Of a stretch of DNA of 64,000 nucleotides, positions 22,773-33,924 are shown one piece after another. The notes beneath the pieces were generated by a model. It ran no database searches, was not told where the DNA came from, and saw only the letters and a list, made by a program, of their open reading frames with translations. The DNA lies in the NCBI GenBank assembly GCA_026315105.1, contig CM048744.1, positions 662,721,676 through 662,785,675 of the forward strand. The letters are read 5' to 3'. How positions within the stretch are numbered: position 1 is the first letter of the stretch; the number at the start of each line of letters is the position of its first letter. The stretch is from Locusta migratoria. Lineage: Eukaryota > Arthropoda > Insecta > Orthoptera > Acrididae. The translations under genes and the position numbers were made by a program.

Positions 22773-24111
22773 TCTACATCTACATGGGATACTCTGCAAA
22801 TCACATTTAAGTGTCCGACAGAGGGTTCATCGAACCACCATTATACTATTTATCTCCCATTCCATTCTCTAATAGCGCGCGGTAAGAAAGAACACCTGAA
22901 TCTCTCTGTTCGAGCTCTGATTTCTCGTATTTTATTCTGATGATCATTTCTACCTATGTAAGTTGGAGTCAACAATATATTTTCGCATTCGGAGGAGAAT
23001 GTTGGCGATTGGAGTTTCGCAAGTAGCCCACGCCGCAGCGATAAGCGCCGTTGTTGTAATGATTCCCATCCCAGAGCCTGTATCATTTCCTTAACGCTGT
23101 CTCCCCTGTTTCGTGACAATACGAAACGAGCTGCCCTTCTTTGGACTCTTTCGATGTCCTCCGTCAAACCCACCTGATAAGGATCCCACACTGGGCTGCA
23201 ATACTCCAAAAATGGACGGACAAGCGTAGTGTATGCAGTTTCCTTAGTAGTTCTGTTGCATGTTTTAAGGATTCTGCCAGTAAAACGCAGTCTCTGGTTC
23301 GCCTTTCCCACGATATTATCTACGTGTTCTTTCCACCAAAAAAAAAAAAAAAAAAAAAAAAAAATGTTCAAATGTTTGTTAAGCTTATGGGACTTAACTA
23401 CGGGGTCATCAGTCCCTAAACTTACAAACTACTTATGAACTACTTACGAACTAGGACGGCACAAATATCCATGCCCGAGGGGGGATTCGAACCCCCGACC
23501 GTAGTGGCCGTGCTGACCGTGACTGAAGCGCCTTAGTAACCTCGGCCACCGCGGCCGGCCGTGTTCTTTCCAGTTTAGGTCTGAAGTAACAGTAATTCCT
23601 AGGTATTTTGTGGAGTTTACGGCCTTCACATTTGATTGATTTATCTTGTAAACAAAGTTTAACGGATTTCTTTTCGTACTCATGTGGACGACTTGATACT
23701 TCTCATTATTTAGAGGCAATTGCCAATTTTTACACCATACTGATATCTTATTCAGATCGTTCTGCAGTTGGTTTTGATCTTCAGATGATTTTACTAGACG
23801 GTAAATGACGGCGTCATCTGCAAACAACCAAAGAGAGCTACTTAGATTTTCCCCTAAATCGTTTATGTAAATAAGGAATAGCAGAGGACAAATAACACTA
23901 CCCTGTGGAACGCCCGATATCACCTCTGCATTAGTCGATGCCTTACCATCGATTACTACGAACTGTGTCCTCTCTGACAAGAAATCCCCTATCCAATCAC
24001 AAATTTGGGCGATATACAATAACCACGCAATTTGATTAAAAGCCGTTTGTGAGGTACGGTGTCAAAAGCTTTCTGGAAATCAAGAAATACGGAATCGATT
24101 TGCGAACCTTT
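22771..24111 (-). mobile_element. LINE 3' half, inverted (left arm)
   Basis: Minus sense: RT motif A 'SVFLDFQKAFDTVPHKRLL' near 24040-24095, 'GVPQGSVICPLLFLIYIND', FADDAVIY, then the thumb and C-terminus (ARFVLSRNRGDS, FPRAIREWNGR) and a 3' end of GTAGATG repeats at 22771-22795. It is split by a SINE at 23336-23559. 22771-24057 is the inverse of 24112-25160. Confidence 0.9.
23336..23559 (-). mobile_element. family A SINE in LINE arm, long T-tail
   Basis: Complete: head GGCCGGCCGCGGTGGCCGAG, B box GGTTCGAATCC, body, then ACATTT running into 27 T (A on the plus strand, 23338-23364). Flanked by a 13-bp duplication CGTGTTCTTTCCA at 23323-23335 and 23560-23572. Removing it restores the LINE arm. 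Confidence 0.95.
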
Positions 24112-25160
24112 GTGCCTCACAAACGGCTTCTAATCAAATTGCGTGGTTACGGTATATCGCCCCAAATTTGCAACTGGATAGGGGATTTCCTCTCAGAGAG
24201 GACACAGTTCGTAGTAATCGATGGTAAGGCATCGACTAAAACAGAGGTGATATCGGGCGTTCCACAGGGTAGTCAACATGCTGTTCCTTATTTACATAAA
24301 CGATTTAGGGGAAAATCTAAGTAGCTCTCTTAGGTTGTTTGGAGATGACGCCGTCATTTACCGTCTAGTAAAATCATCTGAAGATCAAAACCAACTGCAG
24401 AACGATTTGAATAAGATATCTGTATGGTGTAAGAATTGGCAATAGACTCTCAATAATGAGAAGTGCAAAGTCGTCCACACGAGTACGAAAAGAAATCCGT
24501 TAAACTTTGTTTACATGATAAATCAATCAAATGTAAAGGCCGTAAACTCCACAAAATACCTTGGAATTACAATTACTTCTGACTTCAATTGGAAAAAACA
24601 CGTAGATAGTGTCGTGGGAAAGGCGAACCAAAGACTGCGTTTTATTGGCAGAACCCTTAAAAGATGCAACAGGACTACTAAAGAAATTGCGTACACTACG
24701 CTTGTCCGTCCTTTTATGGAATGTTACTGCCCAGTGTGGGATCCTTATCAGGTGGGTTTGACGCAGGACATCGAAAGAGTCCAGAGAAGGGAAGCTCGTT
24801 TCGTATTGTCACGATACACGGGAGACAGCGTTAGGGAAATGATACAGGATCTGGGATGGGAATCATTACAACAACGGCGCTTATCGCTGCAGTTTGGGCT
24901 GCTTACGAAGCTACAATCGCCAACATTCTCCTCCGAATGCGAAAATATATTGTTGACTCCCACTTACATAGGTAGAAATGATCATCAGAATAAAATACGA
25001 GAAATCAGAGCCCGAACGGAGAGATTCAGGTGTTCATTCTTCCCGCGCGCTATTAGAGAATGGAATGGGAGATAAAATAGTATAACGGTGGTTCGATGAA
25101 CCCTCTGCCAGGCACTTAAATGTGATTTGCAGAGTATCCCATGTAGCTGTAGATGTAGAC
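24112..25160 (+). mobile_element. LINE 3' half, direct (right arm)
   Basis: Plus sense copy of the same RT 3' half: 'KTEVISGVPQGS', FGDDAVIY (Ala to Gly, so altered YADD box), KYLGITITSDFNWKKHVDSV, ARFVLSRYTGDS, FPRAIREWNGR, then 'GGTTCGATGAACCCTCTGCC' and a GTAGATGTAGA tail ending near 25160. One frameshift at about 24275 after GVPQGS and a stop at about 24443. Confidence 0.9.
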
Positions 25161-26349
25161 ATGTCCACGTAACATATTTTTTCTTTGTGTGTGAGGAATG
25201 TTTCCTGAAAGTTTGGCCGTACCTTTTTGTACTGTATATTCGCTACTGGTCCACACTCAGCAGCAGGGTTGTTAGGTGTATGATAAAGATGATAAGCATA
25301 GCATAATATCAAGTACGTATGATATATGATGCTAAGTGCAGGATTATACGCGAATATATACGGTAATAATTTTGGAATTACACTTCCTTACCGAGATACA
25401 GTTGCGAAACAAGTCAACTCTGAGTAAGTTATTAGGATATTATCAAGGGATTACTAAGCAAGTGCACAACAATAAACTATGCTTGCTCTGGGATTAGTTG
25501 AGTGTAAGAAGGTATCCTGATAAACGGCTTCGCAAGGACCTTGTTGTGCAGTAAGATTCGTTCTAGCGCTGTGTTGTCATTGCACTTCGGCAGAAGCACC
25601 ATTGGCGGAGCATTGCTTCCAATATCAGGTTTCACACGATGCCACTCCTTACAGCTGCAAATTGGCAAAGCAGAGGGCCGCCGCATATGAATAGTCGACA
25701 AGTGATGTCAGCGTGGCACTAGCAGCAGCGGACCATCAAAGTTTCTCGAGGCAGAAACAAAGCTTCTCCTGGCAATACCACAGTTTTTTTTTTTTTTTTT
25801 TTTTTTGAGGGGGGGAGGGAGGGTCCCCTATCACCCCTTCAACCCATCCATACACACACCATAATGAGAGAAAACAAAACAGAACCTCCTAAGAAAAGAA
25901 AGCATCTTTCAAAACAAACACCTAAAACAAAAACAACGTAATTCATAGCCCTGCACAAATACAAGAAGAGAAAAGGGATGTGGTGAGAACTAAAAGCCCA
26001 TGATTGACAGTAGCGCCCCCTACTAGGCTGCCAGGGTGCCCTCCGTAACGAGGCATCTGCGCAGAAACAAAACCAAACAGAACAGGGATCCGAAGCGGTC
26101 ACATTAAGAAATAGAAAGAGGCAGGGCTCCTTACAGTAGGGAAATGGGACAACAGAAAGTTACTCCTAGAAGTCTGGGAGTAGCCTATCAGCGATAACGG
26201 TTACCAAGGACAATACCAGTGAAGGTACCGTCAATGAATTAGAGCCACCTGGTACCCATGGACAAGAGCCACCGACAGGTAAGTGACAAACCGATCCTGA
26301 TAGCTCCGGTGCTCAGAGCAACAATGCACCCGTTGTTAGTGGCGGCAGC
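25161..26349. other. unassigned, with poly-T
   Basis: No recognised gene. A 23-nt T-run at 25784-25806 is followed by a G-rich patch, then a stretch with several short frames. Could be an old retroposed segment; unproven. Confidence 0.4.
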
Positions 26350-27518
26350 CAGGGTGACCAAATTCAGAGCTTAAATTGTCGCTAGTTTGAGCATAAAAAA
26401 TCTCTAGAAAGTCACTAGATTTCCATCATTCAATAAACTACTGAGGGGGAGTGGGGGGGGGGGGGGGAGAGTCAGGTTCGATTCGCACTGTGGGAAAAGT
26501 CACGTCGACGTCCGTGACGTCACACACCGCCAAAATCCAAGTTCATCCCCAGTGGACCGACGTCAAAAATGAAACACTGTTTTCGGATAGTATACGAAAC
26601 ACGCAATTGCGATTGTATTTATTCACAAAAGAGAACGGCAAGCATTAAATTGTTGAAGCATTTGCAGTTGTTTTGGATGACGAAAAAAGAGAGCAGAAAG
26701 GCAAGGCGTAAGGCAAGGTAAACGAATTGGGGTTAAGAAAATGCTTTTGACGATAATGTATGAAAGAGAATTTCACACACTGTATAGAGAAATTAAGGCC
26801 TAAATTTCACAAAATGCTTTCGAATGACGAACCAATTTTTTATTTTAACTCTCCGAAAAGCCGGAAGATCACGAAATCAGACACAAATATGAGCCAAGCG
26901 ATTTCTCCATTAAAAAACTTAAATAGTGATGTAAGACAAGAATATGTAGTGATGATTTGTAGGTCTACATTTGCTACAGTTTGTCTTGCATAAACTCGTT
27001 TCTACTACAGTAATAGAGTCTGAAATGTTTTTGCTGCTAATATCATACAATACCACACGGCACAGGGTGGTGAACAAGCGCAATTAAAATTTCGCCGTTC
27101 ATTTTTTAATACAGGTATAACCCAAAGCTCAGTAACGAAATATTTTTTTAAATGCGAAGAACACAGCTGTAAATCAAAAGCAACACTGTTAGCACCCACA
27201 AACCAAAGAAATACGAAACAGCCAATCGTAAGCAGTAGATCGGCCACGTGACATTCACTATCAGTGTCAAACTATTCTCTGGAAGCGAACTAACCTCCTT
27301 GATACTGACCGGTAAGCAAACTGACGTGACTTTGTCCACCATCCGAACGACGCCGCTCTAAAGCTTGGGATAATATTTTGAAGTCACGTGACGGCGAGAC
27401 GTTGTCTACCATGTGAATCAGACCCAACATTGATATTTTGTGGGTGCTAAAGAAGGATGGAAAAAGTTACATCTAATCATTGTGCAGTTGTTTGTGAACT
27501 GAAATTTTCTGGTTATTT

Positions 27519-27577
<59 letters not shown>

Positions 27578-27703
27578 AACAACAAAAAAACACCTCTATA
27601 TTTGTTGCTAAAATGCTTTTTAAATCGCTAGGAATGAGACATACCTCAACACCAAAAATCTTGTCGCCAGATTGAATTAATAATCGCTAGGTTGGTCGTC
27701 CTG
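26350..27703. mobile_element. hAT-type element, 1.35 kb
   Basis: Inverted ends CAGGGTGACCAA and CAGGACGACCAA, with an exact 8-bp duplication GCGGCAGC at 26342-26349 and 27704-27711. Interior has a G-run near 26450-26467 and a 54-nt A-run. Two short frames (26451-26648, 26760-26993) show no hAT transposase motif, so it is probably non-autonomous. Confidence 0.85.
27523..27576. repeat. poly-A run, 54 nt
   Basis: Uninterrupted A-run inside the hAT-type element, the longest in the window. Confidence 0.95.
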
Positions 27704-27723
27704 GCGGCAGCCGCGCCGTTTGA

Positions 27724-27915
27724 TCAAATGTTTGCAGAGCTTATGGGACTTAACTACGGCGTCATCAGTCCCTAAACTTACAAACTGCTTATGAACTAGC
27801 TAATACTAAGGACGGCACAAATATCCATTCCCGAGGGGGGATTCGAACCCCCGACCGTAGTGGCCGTGCAGACCGAGACTGGAGCGCCTCAGTCCCCTCG
27901 GCCACCGCGGCCGGC
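27724..27915 (-). mobile_element. family A SINE
   Basis: Minus sense: GCCGGCCGCGGTGGCCGAGG, B box GGTTCGAATCC, body and truncated 3' end (ACATTTGAT). No clear duplication found; it lies 12 bp from the hAT-type element. Confidence 0.92.
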
Positions 27916-28136
27916 TCAGTGGGCAACATGAAAGGTTAAAAAAACCAAAAGAGATCCTAAACTTGCTCTATGATCCGTTTATTAAACTGTATTTTCAATT
28001 TCTAAAGCGGATTTTGCCCAAATTTAATGCAATGAATGTTAGTTCCAATCTTCAAAAGTTGTAATCCTAAACTTAAAGAAAAAAATGAAAAATCTTTTAA
28101 AGTCATTTTGCTAACCTTCATGAAACAGGATTAGCT

Positions 28137-29161
28137 TCATAAAGAACCTCTGGATGCAATTATTGTAGATCCTGTGGAGGCTGCAGATGAGACCAGTTTT
28201 ATGGACATTAACAGCGTGTGTTCTGGAAGCAATGAAGTCTAAGGATGTTTTGGCCATGCCTTTCATTGTAAGGAATTTAGGGAGAGATGTTGCAACTTCT
28301 TAATTCGTGGACGTAAAAGAATTCAGCTCCTCTGCTAGAACTTTATCTGTATATCTCCAAAACGAGCTTTGTGCCGTACAAAGAGAGAAATTACACCTAC
28401 CTTAACAACACTGGCAGATCTGGAGATAAACCACCTGAAATGCGTAAGTGGAAGATGGACGTGCTTCCAGCAGATGTTTCTACGGAATCTGAACCTGATG
28501 GATATTGCCACAAGGTACGTTTAGCTTTTCATAATAATATGCTGTGTATGAACTTTTAAAATAATTTTAGTTTCAATCCATATACGAAAGTGGCAAGTGT
28601 TAGATCGTGCTTTAAATACATGTCTAATTAAAGAACCATATACTGTATATATAATTTTCAAATGTTTGTAAATCTATCGGACTCAACTGCTGGGTTATTG
28701 GTCCGTAGTTTATAAACTACTTAAACTAAGGTAAACTAATTTAAGGACAACCCATGCCCGAGGGGGACTCGAACTCCCGACGGCGAAGGGCCGCGCACAC
28801 CGCAGCACGACGCCCCAATGCGCACGGCTAATCCGCCGTGGCAGAGAGGAAACACCCCAATATCAAAAATTTTGATATTATTTATTGAAATAAATTATTT
28901 TTTCATATTTTTGGTTGCAGAAAGGTATTCAGAATCGAAACCAAGCTGAGAAACCGGCTGTCTACGTCTACAATGAACGTAACTCTCCTGGCACCACTGT
29001 GCGTCAAATGGTCCGGTGGCTGCTGCACTACATTCCAGCCGAACAGGTTTATGATTGAAACAATGAACGCTGCTCATCTTCACCCATCGAAGGATGTAGG
29101 TGAAGCTGCTAAGGTTCCAACTATATCAGACGATTATGCCGAAGTCAGTGAAAGTGAATAG
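28137..29161 (+). pseudogene. possible spliced host gene fragment
   Basis: Candidate exon ending 28515 (SFVPYKERNYTYLNNTGRS, then PPEMRKWKMDVLPADVS and EPDGYCHK) stops at AAG|GTACGT, a good donor. At about 28920 TTTTTGGTTGCAG is a good acceptor; the joined frame stays open in phase as KGIQNRNQAEKPAVYVYNER then 'TVRQMVRWLLHYIPAEQVYD' and a stop at about 29056. A further frame to 29161 ends DDYAEVSESE. An upstream acceptor-like CTCCTCTGCTAG lies at about 28335. I do not recognise the protein. It may be a pseudogene or an unknown transposon gene. Confidence 0.35.
28653..28842 (-). mobile_element. family B SINE in putative intron
   Basis: Minus sense: GCCACGGCGGATTAGCCGTG head, GGGAGTTCGAGTCCCCC (B box), then AGTTTATAAACTACGGACC and CAACTGCTGG, ending ACATTTGAAAATTAT. 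Family B differs from family A in head and in the AGTTTAAGTAGTTTG body. Confidence 0.85.
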
Positions 29162-31190
29162 ATTCATCCAGACAAGTGGAAACAATTCTAGCAGTTGCAC
29201 TGTTTGTTTTTATTTCAGTGATTGTCTTTTTTTGCCGTATATAAATGTCACTTCCGGGCACTGTAGGACACAAAATCGCCCAGAAGACGGTTCGTTTATT
29301 TACGTTCTTTAATGCTATGTTGCATCTGGAGTGGTATTTTTCGTAATAGTGAAGTACAATTACGAAACTAGTGAAATACGGTGCAAGAGCCTAGCGAAGT
29401 GAAAAAATGAAGTCAAGCTTTGCGATGTTCTTTTGTCAACCAATTAAGCCGAATCTAGAGAGTCTGTTTAACCAATCGGAAAGCAGTGTTCAGGTGCAGC
29501 ATATCAGCCTTCACGCATGTTTTTACTGCAGTCACAGGATTGCCCAGATTAATGTTCAACCGCTTCCAAAAATTTTACGCACGCGCGCGGTATCGAGCGT
29601 GTGTTTAACTGCGACAAGACTCTTCATGATTCAGTTTATTAAAAAAAAAAATCTCACGGGATGCAGACAGATCTATCTTTTACTGCAGTTACAGGAATTC
29701 CCAGATTAATGTGCTGTGTAAAATAAAAATAAAAAACTCACAGGATGCGGACAGATCGAAACTTGAACGATAACCATTTCTATTTGCATGTTGCCGCGGC
29801 GGGAAGTGTTCTATTGGATGACTACTATTGGCTGACTAATGCTGTTACAGTGTGCTGTGATTGGCTGACTACATCACGTGCCCTGTGCTCAGTTAGTGTA
29901 ACAAAGGAACATCGCGCTGCGTAATCTTGAATTCAAGGTAATGTGCCGTATTTGACGTATTTAATCTTCCTTACTACGAATGTTTGGAGGGAAAATGAAA
30001 CATCACATTAAAGATATTTCCAATATAAACATTTTAAGACAAGGTTTGTTGAGGTAAAGTACCTAGAAGTGACATTTATATACAGTACTATTTAACCGAC
30101 AATTAATACTATCAGTTTAGGTCGAGATAGTAGTACGTTAAAAAATAAAAATTTATGATTATTTTCAATGTTTGTAAGATATTTTTGTAACGGTTTGAAT
30201 GATCCTTTTGCAGTTCCTTCCTAACAACACTGCTCAGCACTGTTATCGATGTATGGATAGTATAAACCTGCACACGACTTTATTGACTATCGTGTGTAGC
30301 TCTTTTTGCCGTGTCACTGAACAACGAACATTTCGTTGCTAACATTAGCACACTATGCTGCAGCTGCTATAACGATCCATCTGAAATGTTTTCGATTGGA
30401 TAAACTTTGAGACTATGCCTAATGGTGGAGGGCACCAAAAAGAAACCTACTGTCTGCAAATCTCGTAAAATTACTGGTTCTGTAAAGCAGTAAATAAAAA
30501 ATTGAAATGAAGGCTGCGAAAAATTAGGATTGTGCGTATTCGATTTATTTTTTTATTTATGATTATTTTACCACGGACATTTTTTATCTCTTTCTAATTT
30601 GTTCGACATTACAGAGTCACACCCAAAAATGCTGTTAATTGATTTGGTATCCTTTCTCCTTTGACGTGAAGGTGTCGAGGTGTCCATGGGTTAAGTTCAC
30701 AACCCTTGTCGCGACGTACTGTTAAGTGTTCATGTGTTAGCTACGGCCATTGCATGTGACCAGCCAATCAGATGGTAGTGTACTTCAGCCAATGAAATTC
30801 GCTGATTATGAATTCTTCCGTGGACGATTACAGTCGATTTACTGAGCGGACATTGGTACATCGAGAACCCGTCAAACATAGAACAAGGAGGCATTATTTA
30901 TTTACTGCATGGATAGAGTAAAAAGTAATCATTTATTACGAATAAGGCAAAACAACTGTTACGCGCTAATATCTGATTGGCTGTCGCCGTCTGTTCTACG
31001 ATTTGTCGACTGCGGTCGCTGCCAACATCTAAACACACGACACCACGTCACGAATTGCAAACTTACCTGTTCCATGTATCCCAACTGTCGTTAATTATTG
31101 CGAAGCCAGCGTTAAATCAAAGTAATGACGACAACGAAGTAATTTAAAATTACGTTACAGTAACTCAGAAATCGCAAATACATCAATATT
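29162..31190. other. unassigned, contains a tandem duplication
   Basis: No recognised gene. 29520-29660 and 29676-29763 share TTTTACTGCAGT-ACAGGA--GCCCAGATTAATGT and later CTCACrGGATGC-GACAGATC, a degenerate direct duplication of about 150 bp. The rest is AT-rich with short frames. Confidence 0.45.
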
Positions 31191-31238
31191 TATATCTACG
31201 TCTACATATACATCTACATGGGATACTCTGCAAATGTG
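31191..31238 (-). mobile_element. LINE 3'-end scrap
   Basis: CTACATGGGATACTCTGCAA with preceding TCTACATCTACA repeats equals the 3' tail of the LINE at 22771-25160 in minus sense. About 48 bp only. Confidence 0.75.
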
Positions 31239-31301
31239 GATATGTGACGAAAATTAGTAACAGAATGTAACTGTAAATTATCTATAAATTAAAAAATCAA
31301 A

Positions 31302-31479
31302 CCTGTTTGATAAATTTTCGGGCGAGGACGCGCCATGCACACTCCTGTTCGCCTACTTTGGTTGATGGAATCCACAATTCTTTCGACTGAGGATCAACTG
31401 TTAGCAGAAACGAATTGTCTTCCCATCCGTACAGAACCACTGATACAACATTTGTCAGTTCCGAAAGACTCCGAAACAT
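31302..31479 (-). CDS. possible first exon, Nudix-like N-terminus
   Basis: From ATG (context CAAAATG, favoured in insects) the minus strand reads MFRSLSELTNVVSVVLYGWE, then DNSFLLTVDPQSKELWIPST and KVGEQECAWRVLARKFIKQ, closing at CAG|GTTTGA, a weak but usable donor. The beta-strand, xLL, WxPxxKV-GE-xxx-ARxxI pattern resembles the start of Nudix-type proteins before the Nudix box; the box itself is not in this exon. No LINE or transposase matches this pattern to my knowledge. Partner exons were not found on the minus strand to the left. Could also be a chance frame of 59 codons. Confidence 0.4.
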
Positions 31480-32302
31480 TTTGATTTAATCATTTACACG
31501 ACAGAAAATTTCTCCCCATAAAGCTAAAATCCTTGGACTTTTGAGTCTGTCCCAGAGTACAAACAAGAGAAGAAACACCTGTATTAAATACGATTCCAAA
31601 GAAATATTATAAATATTCAAAACGAGTATGTTATTGGCTCCTTGGTTATTGGGACCGCATAGGGTATATACTTCGACCATAGATATGTATCTGTGGTTGA
31701 AGGGTATGTATCAATATTTATCCTCGAAGAATGCATCGTTAAATAACATTTGTTAATCTGTTGTGGCTATTGTCACAACAATGTCGCTAAATAATATGTA
31801 ATTTGCTTCAAAAACTTCGGGTAATGGCGTGATCCACACGGTAACAAATCAGGTAGGGAAGTGACCTTCACAATCTCAAACGTAATTCAATTTTACATAG
31901 TGAATCAATTTAAGGCGCTGATAACCTTTATGTTGAGCGCTCCTCAAACACCCATCCCCCCCCCCCCCTCGCAATTTAAGACAACAGCCTACCGTAGGCT
32001 CTAGGCCCCCGATTATTTATTTGTTTATTGTTTGTCCAAAAAATTCCTGGCACTGTCCCAGCAGCTATTTCATACATGCGTTTTCGAGGAAACAATTTGA
32101 AACGCTGTTCCAGTTTCCAGGTTTTTGTTTGTTCGCTTTAATAACTTTGTGGTTACAATGATATTCCCTCTTCTGAGATATCTTTCAAAGCCCTTTTGCC
32201 ATTACTTTATGATACTATTTTTATTTTAAGCTTATCTATTAAAAATGCGAATATCGAAAATTGAGGTATCTTGGAAAATCAGTCGCCTTCTGTGTGCAAT
32301 GT
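31480..32302. other. unassigned, upstream of the possible exon
   Basis: Would contain the promoter of the candidate gene on the minus strand. No TATA or other site is convincing. A C-run lies near 31959-31968. Confidence 0.35.
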
Positions 32303-32316
32303 TTTTATTCGTATTT

Positions 32317-32518
32317 GCCCTTCTGCGGTGGCCGAGGGGACTGCGGCACGCCAGTCATGGTCTGCACGGCCACTATGGTCGGGGGGTTCGAATCGAATCC
32401 CCCCTCGGGCATGAATATTTGTGCCGTCCTTAGTGTTAGCTAGTTCATAAGTAGTTTATAAGTTTAGGGACTGATGACCCCGTAGTTAAGTGCCATAAGC
32501 TATACAAACATTTGAACA
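32317..32518 (+). mobile_element. family A SINE
   Basis: A-box-like TGGCCGAGGGG, B box region with a 6-bp tandem slip (TTCGAATCGAATCC), body and ACATT end. Flanked by a 14-bp duplication TTTTATTCGTATTT at 32303-32316 and 32519-32532. The head lacks its first about ten bases. Confidence 0.95.
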
Positions 32519-32532
32519 TTTTATTCGTATTT

Positions 32533-32981
32533 TTCCATAATCCGTTTCGACATCATTAGATGGTACGACAAAATTTACATACATTGGTGTACGGTGGGAT
32601 CGGCAGATAATTGGCGTCATTATAAAATATATTCTGGTGTGGTATTTCTTCCAAACTGGTGGCTACAGCTGTTCATGTCCACGTGTCTATTTTTGTTAAT
32701 TACACCTTTTGTTTTGCAGCTATAGATAAACACATCAATACACTTCCCACACACAATACAGAAGATTTTTTAAACCGATCATTGGTATCAGTACTTTTCA
32801 ATTGAACAGATTTTATATAGGAAATTTTGCTATACATTTAATCTGCTTACATACTATTACATAAATTATCCCTAAAAATGAATACCGATTCTTATTTGAC
32901 GGAGAATTTTATTTCATCCGATAGTAAGAGACACACATTGCGGTTGTATTAAATGGTTCCAAAACATATGTGGAAATTAAA
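32533..32981. other. unassigned sequence
   Basis: AT-rich, nothing recognised. Confidence 0.4.
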
Positions 32982-33061
32982 GCCGCGGCGGATTGGCCGT
33001 GCGCACTGGACGCCGTGCTGCGGTGCAAGCGGCCGTTTGCCGTCGGGGGTTCGAGTCTCCT

Positions 33062-33108
<47 letters not shown>

Positions 33109-33381
33109 TTCAAATGTTTGTATAGTCTATGGGACTTATCTACGGGGTCATCAGTCCCTAAACTTACAAACTACTTATCAACTACTTACGAACTAGGATG
33201 GCACAAATATCCATGCCCGAGGGGGGATTCGAACCCCAGACCGTAGTGACCGTGCAGTCGAGTCTCCTCTCCGGCATGGGTGTTTGTGTTCTTCTTGTGT
33301 TACTATACCTTAGTTTAAGTAGTTTGTAACTGATAAACAAGCAGTTGAGTCCGATAGATTTACAAACATTTGAACATTTTT
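32982..33381 (+). mobile_element. family B SINE split by another SINE
   Basis: Head GCCGCGGCGGATTGGCCGTG and GGGGTTCGAGTCTCC (B box), interrupted at 33062, resuming at 33258 with CTCCTCTCCGGCATGGGTGT, TTTAAGTAGTTTGTAAC and ending ACATTTGAACATTTTT. The interruption is a family A SINE. Confidence 0.9.
33063..33257 (-). mobile_element. 5'-truncated family A SINE inside family B SINE
   Basis: Minus sense starts at CTGCACGGTCACTACGGTC, so the A box is missing, and ends in ACATTT plus 44 T (A on the plus strand, 33063-33106). Duplication TCGAGTCTCCTC at 33051-33062 and 33258-33269. Truncation at the 5' side with an intact 3' end is the signature of target-primed reverse transcription by a partner LINE. 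Confidence 0.95.
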
Positions 33382-33739
33382 CTGGCAATTCAAATAAATA
33401 ATAATAAGTCGCAGATCTTAGAACTTCTGTGTTCTCTCTTAACTGTGTAGAACTGAAATTAGCTACTAATGAACTAAAATATTGTATTCAAGTGCATCAT
33501 ATCGTCTTCTGATATTTTGATTACTTCCTGTTAACCAGTTAGAACTGGGGGAAAGGGTAGTCACAAACTTTAAAACAATATGAAATTGAACATGTCCATA
33601 CTGGACAAGCCACGTCACGGCGTGTGGTGGAAGATACTTCGTGGACAACTGTCACTTTCTCATTTTCCTATTTCAGATGCGTATGGTTCGCGGGAAAGGA
33701 AAGACTGTAAGTGTGCCTCCGTGTGGATTGTAAACAAAT

Positions 33740-33774
33740 TAAATTTTGTATATCAACTAACTTATGCTTAGGGC

Positions 33775-33823
<49 letters not shown>

Positions 33824-33914
33824 GCCCGAGAAGGACTCGAACCTCCGACGGCGAGCAATCGCGTGCTCCGCAGCAAGGCGCCTTAGAGCGCTCGGATACC
33901 CACCGCGTCGGCTG
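33740..33914 (-). mobile_element. family B SINE with (AC)n body
   Basis: Minus sense: GCCGACGCGGTGGGTATCCG head, GGAGGTTCGAGTCC B box, then (GT)n of about 47 nt (33776-33822) in place of the usual GTGTGTGTTGTCCTTAG, then a truncated body. Confidence 0.85.
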
Positions 33915-33924
33915 TAATCCTCGT

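Noticed and set aside
33000..33250. Frames with long poly-lysine tracts (also near 14.4, 16.6, 23.2 and 27.5 kb)
   Set aside because: They are produced by A or T runs, not by coding selection.
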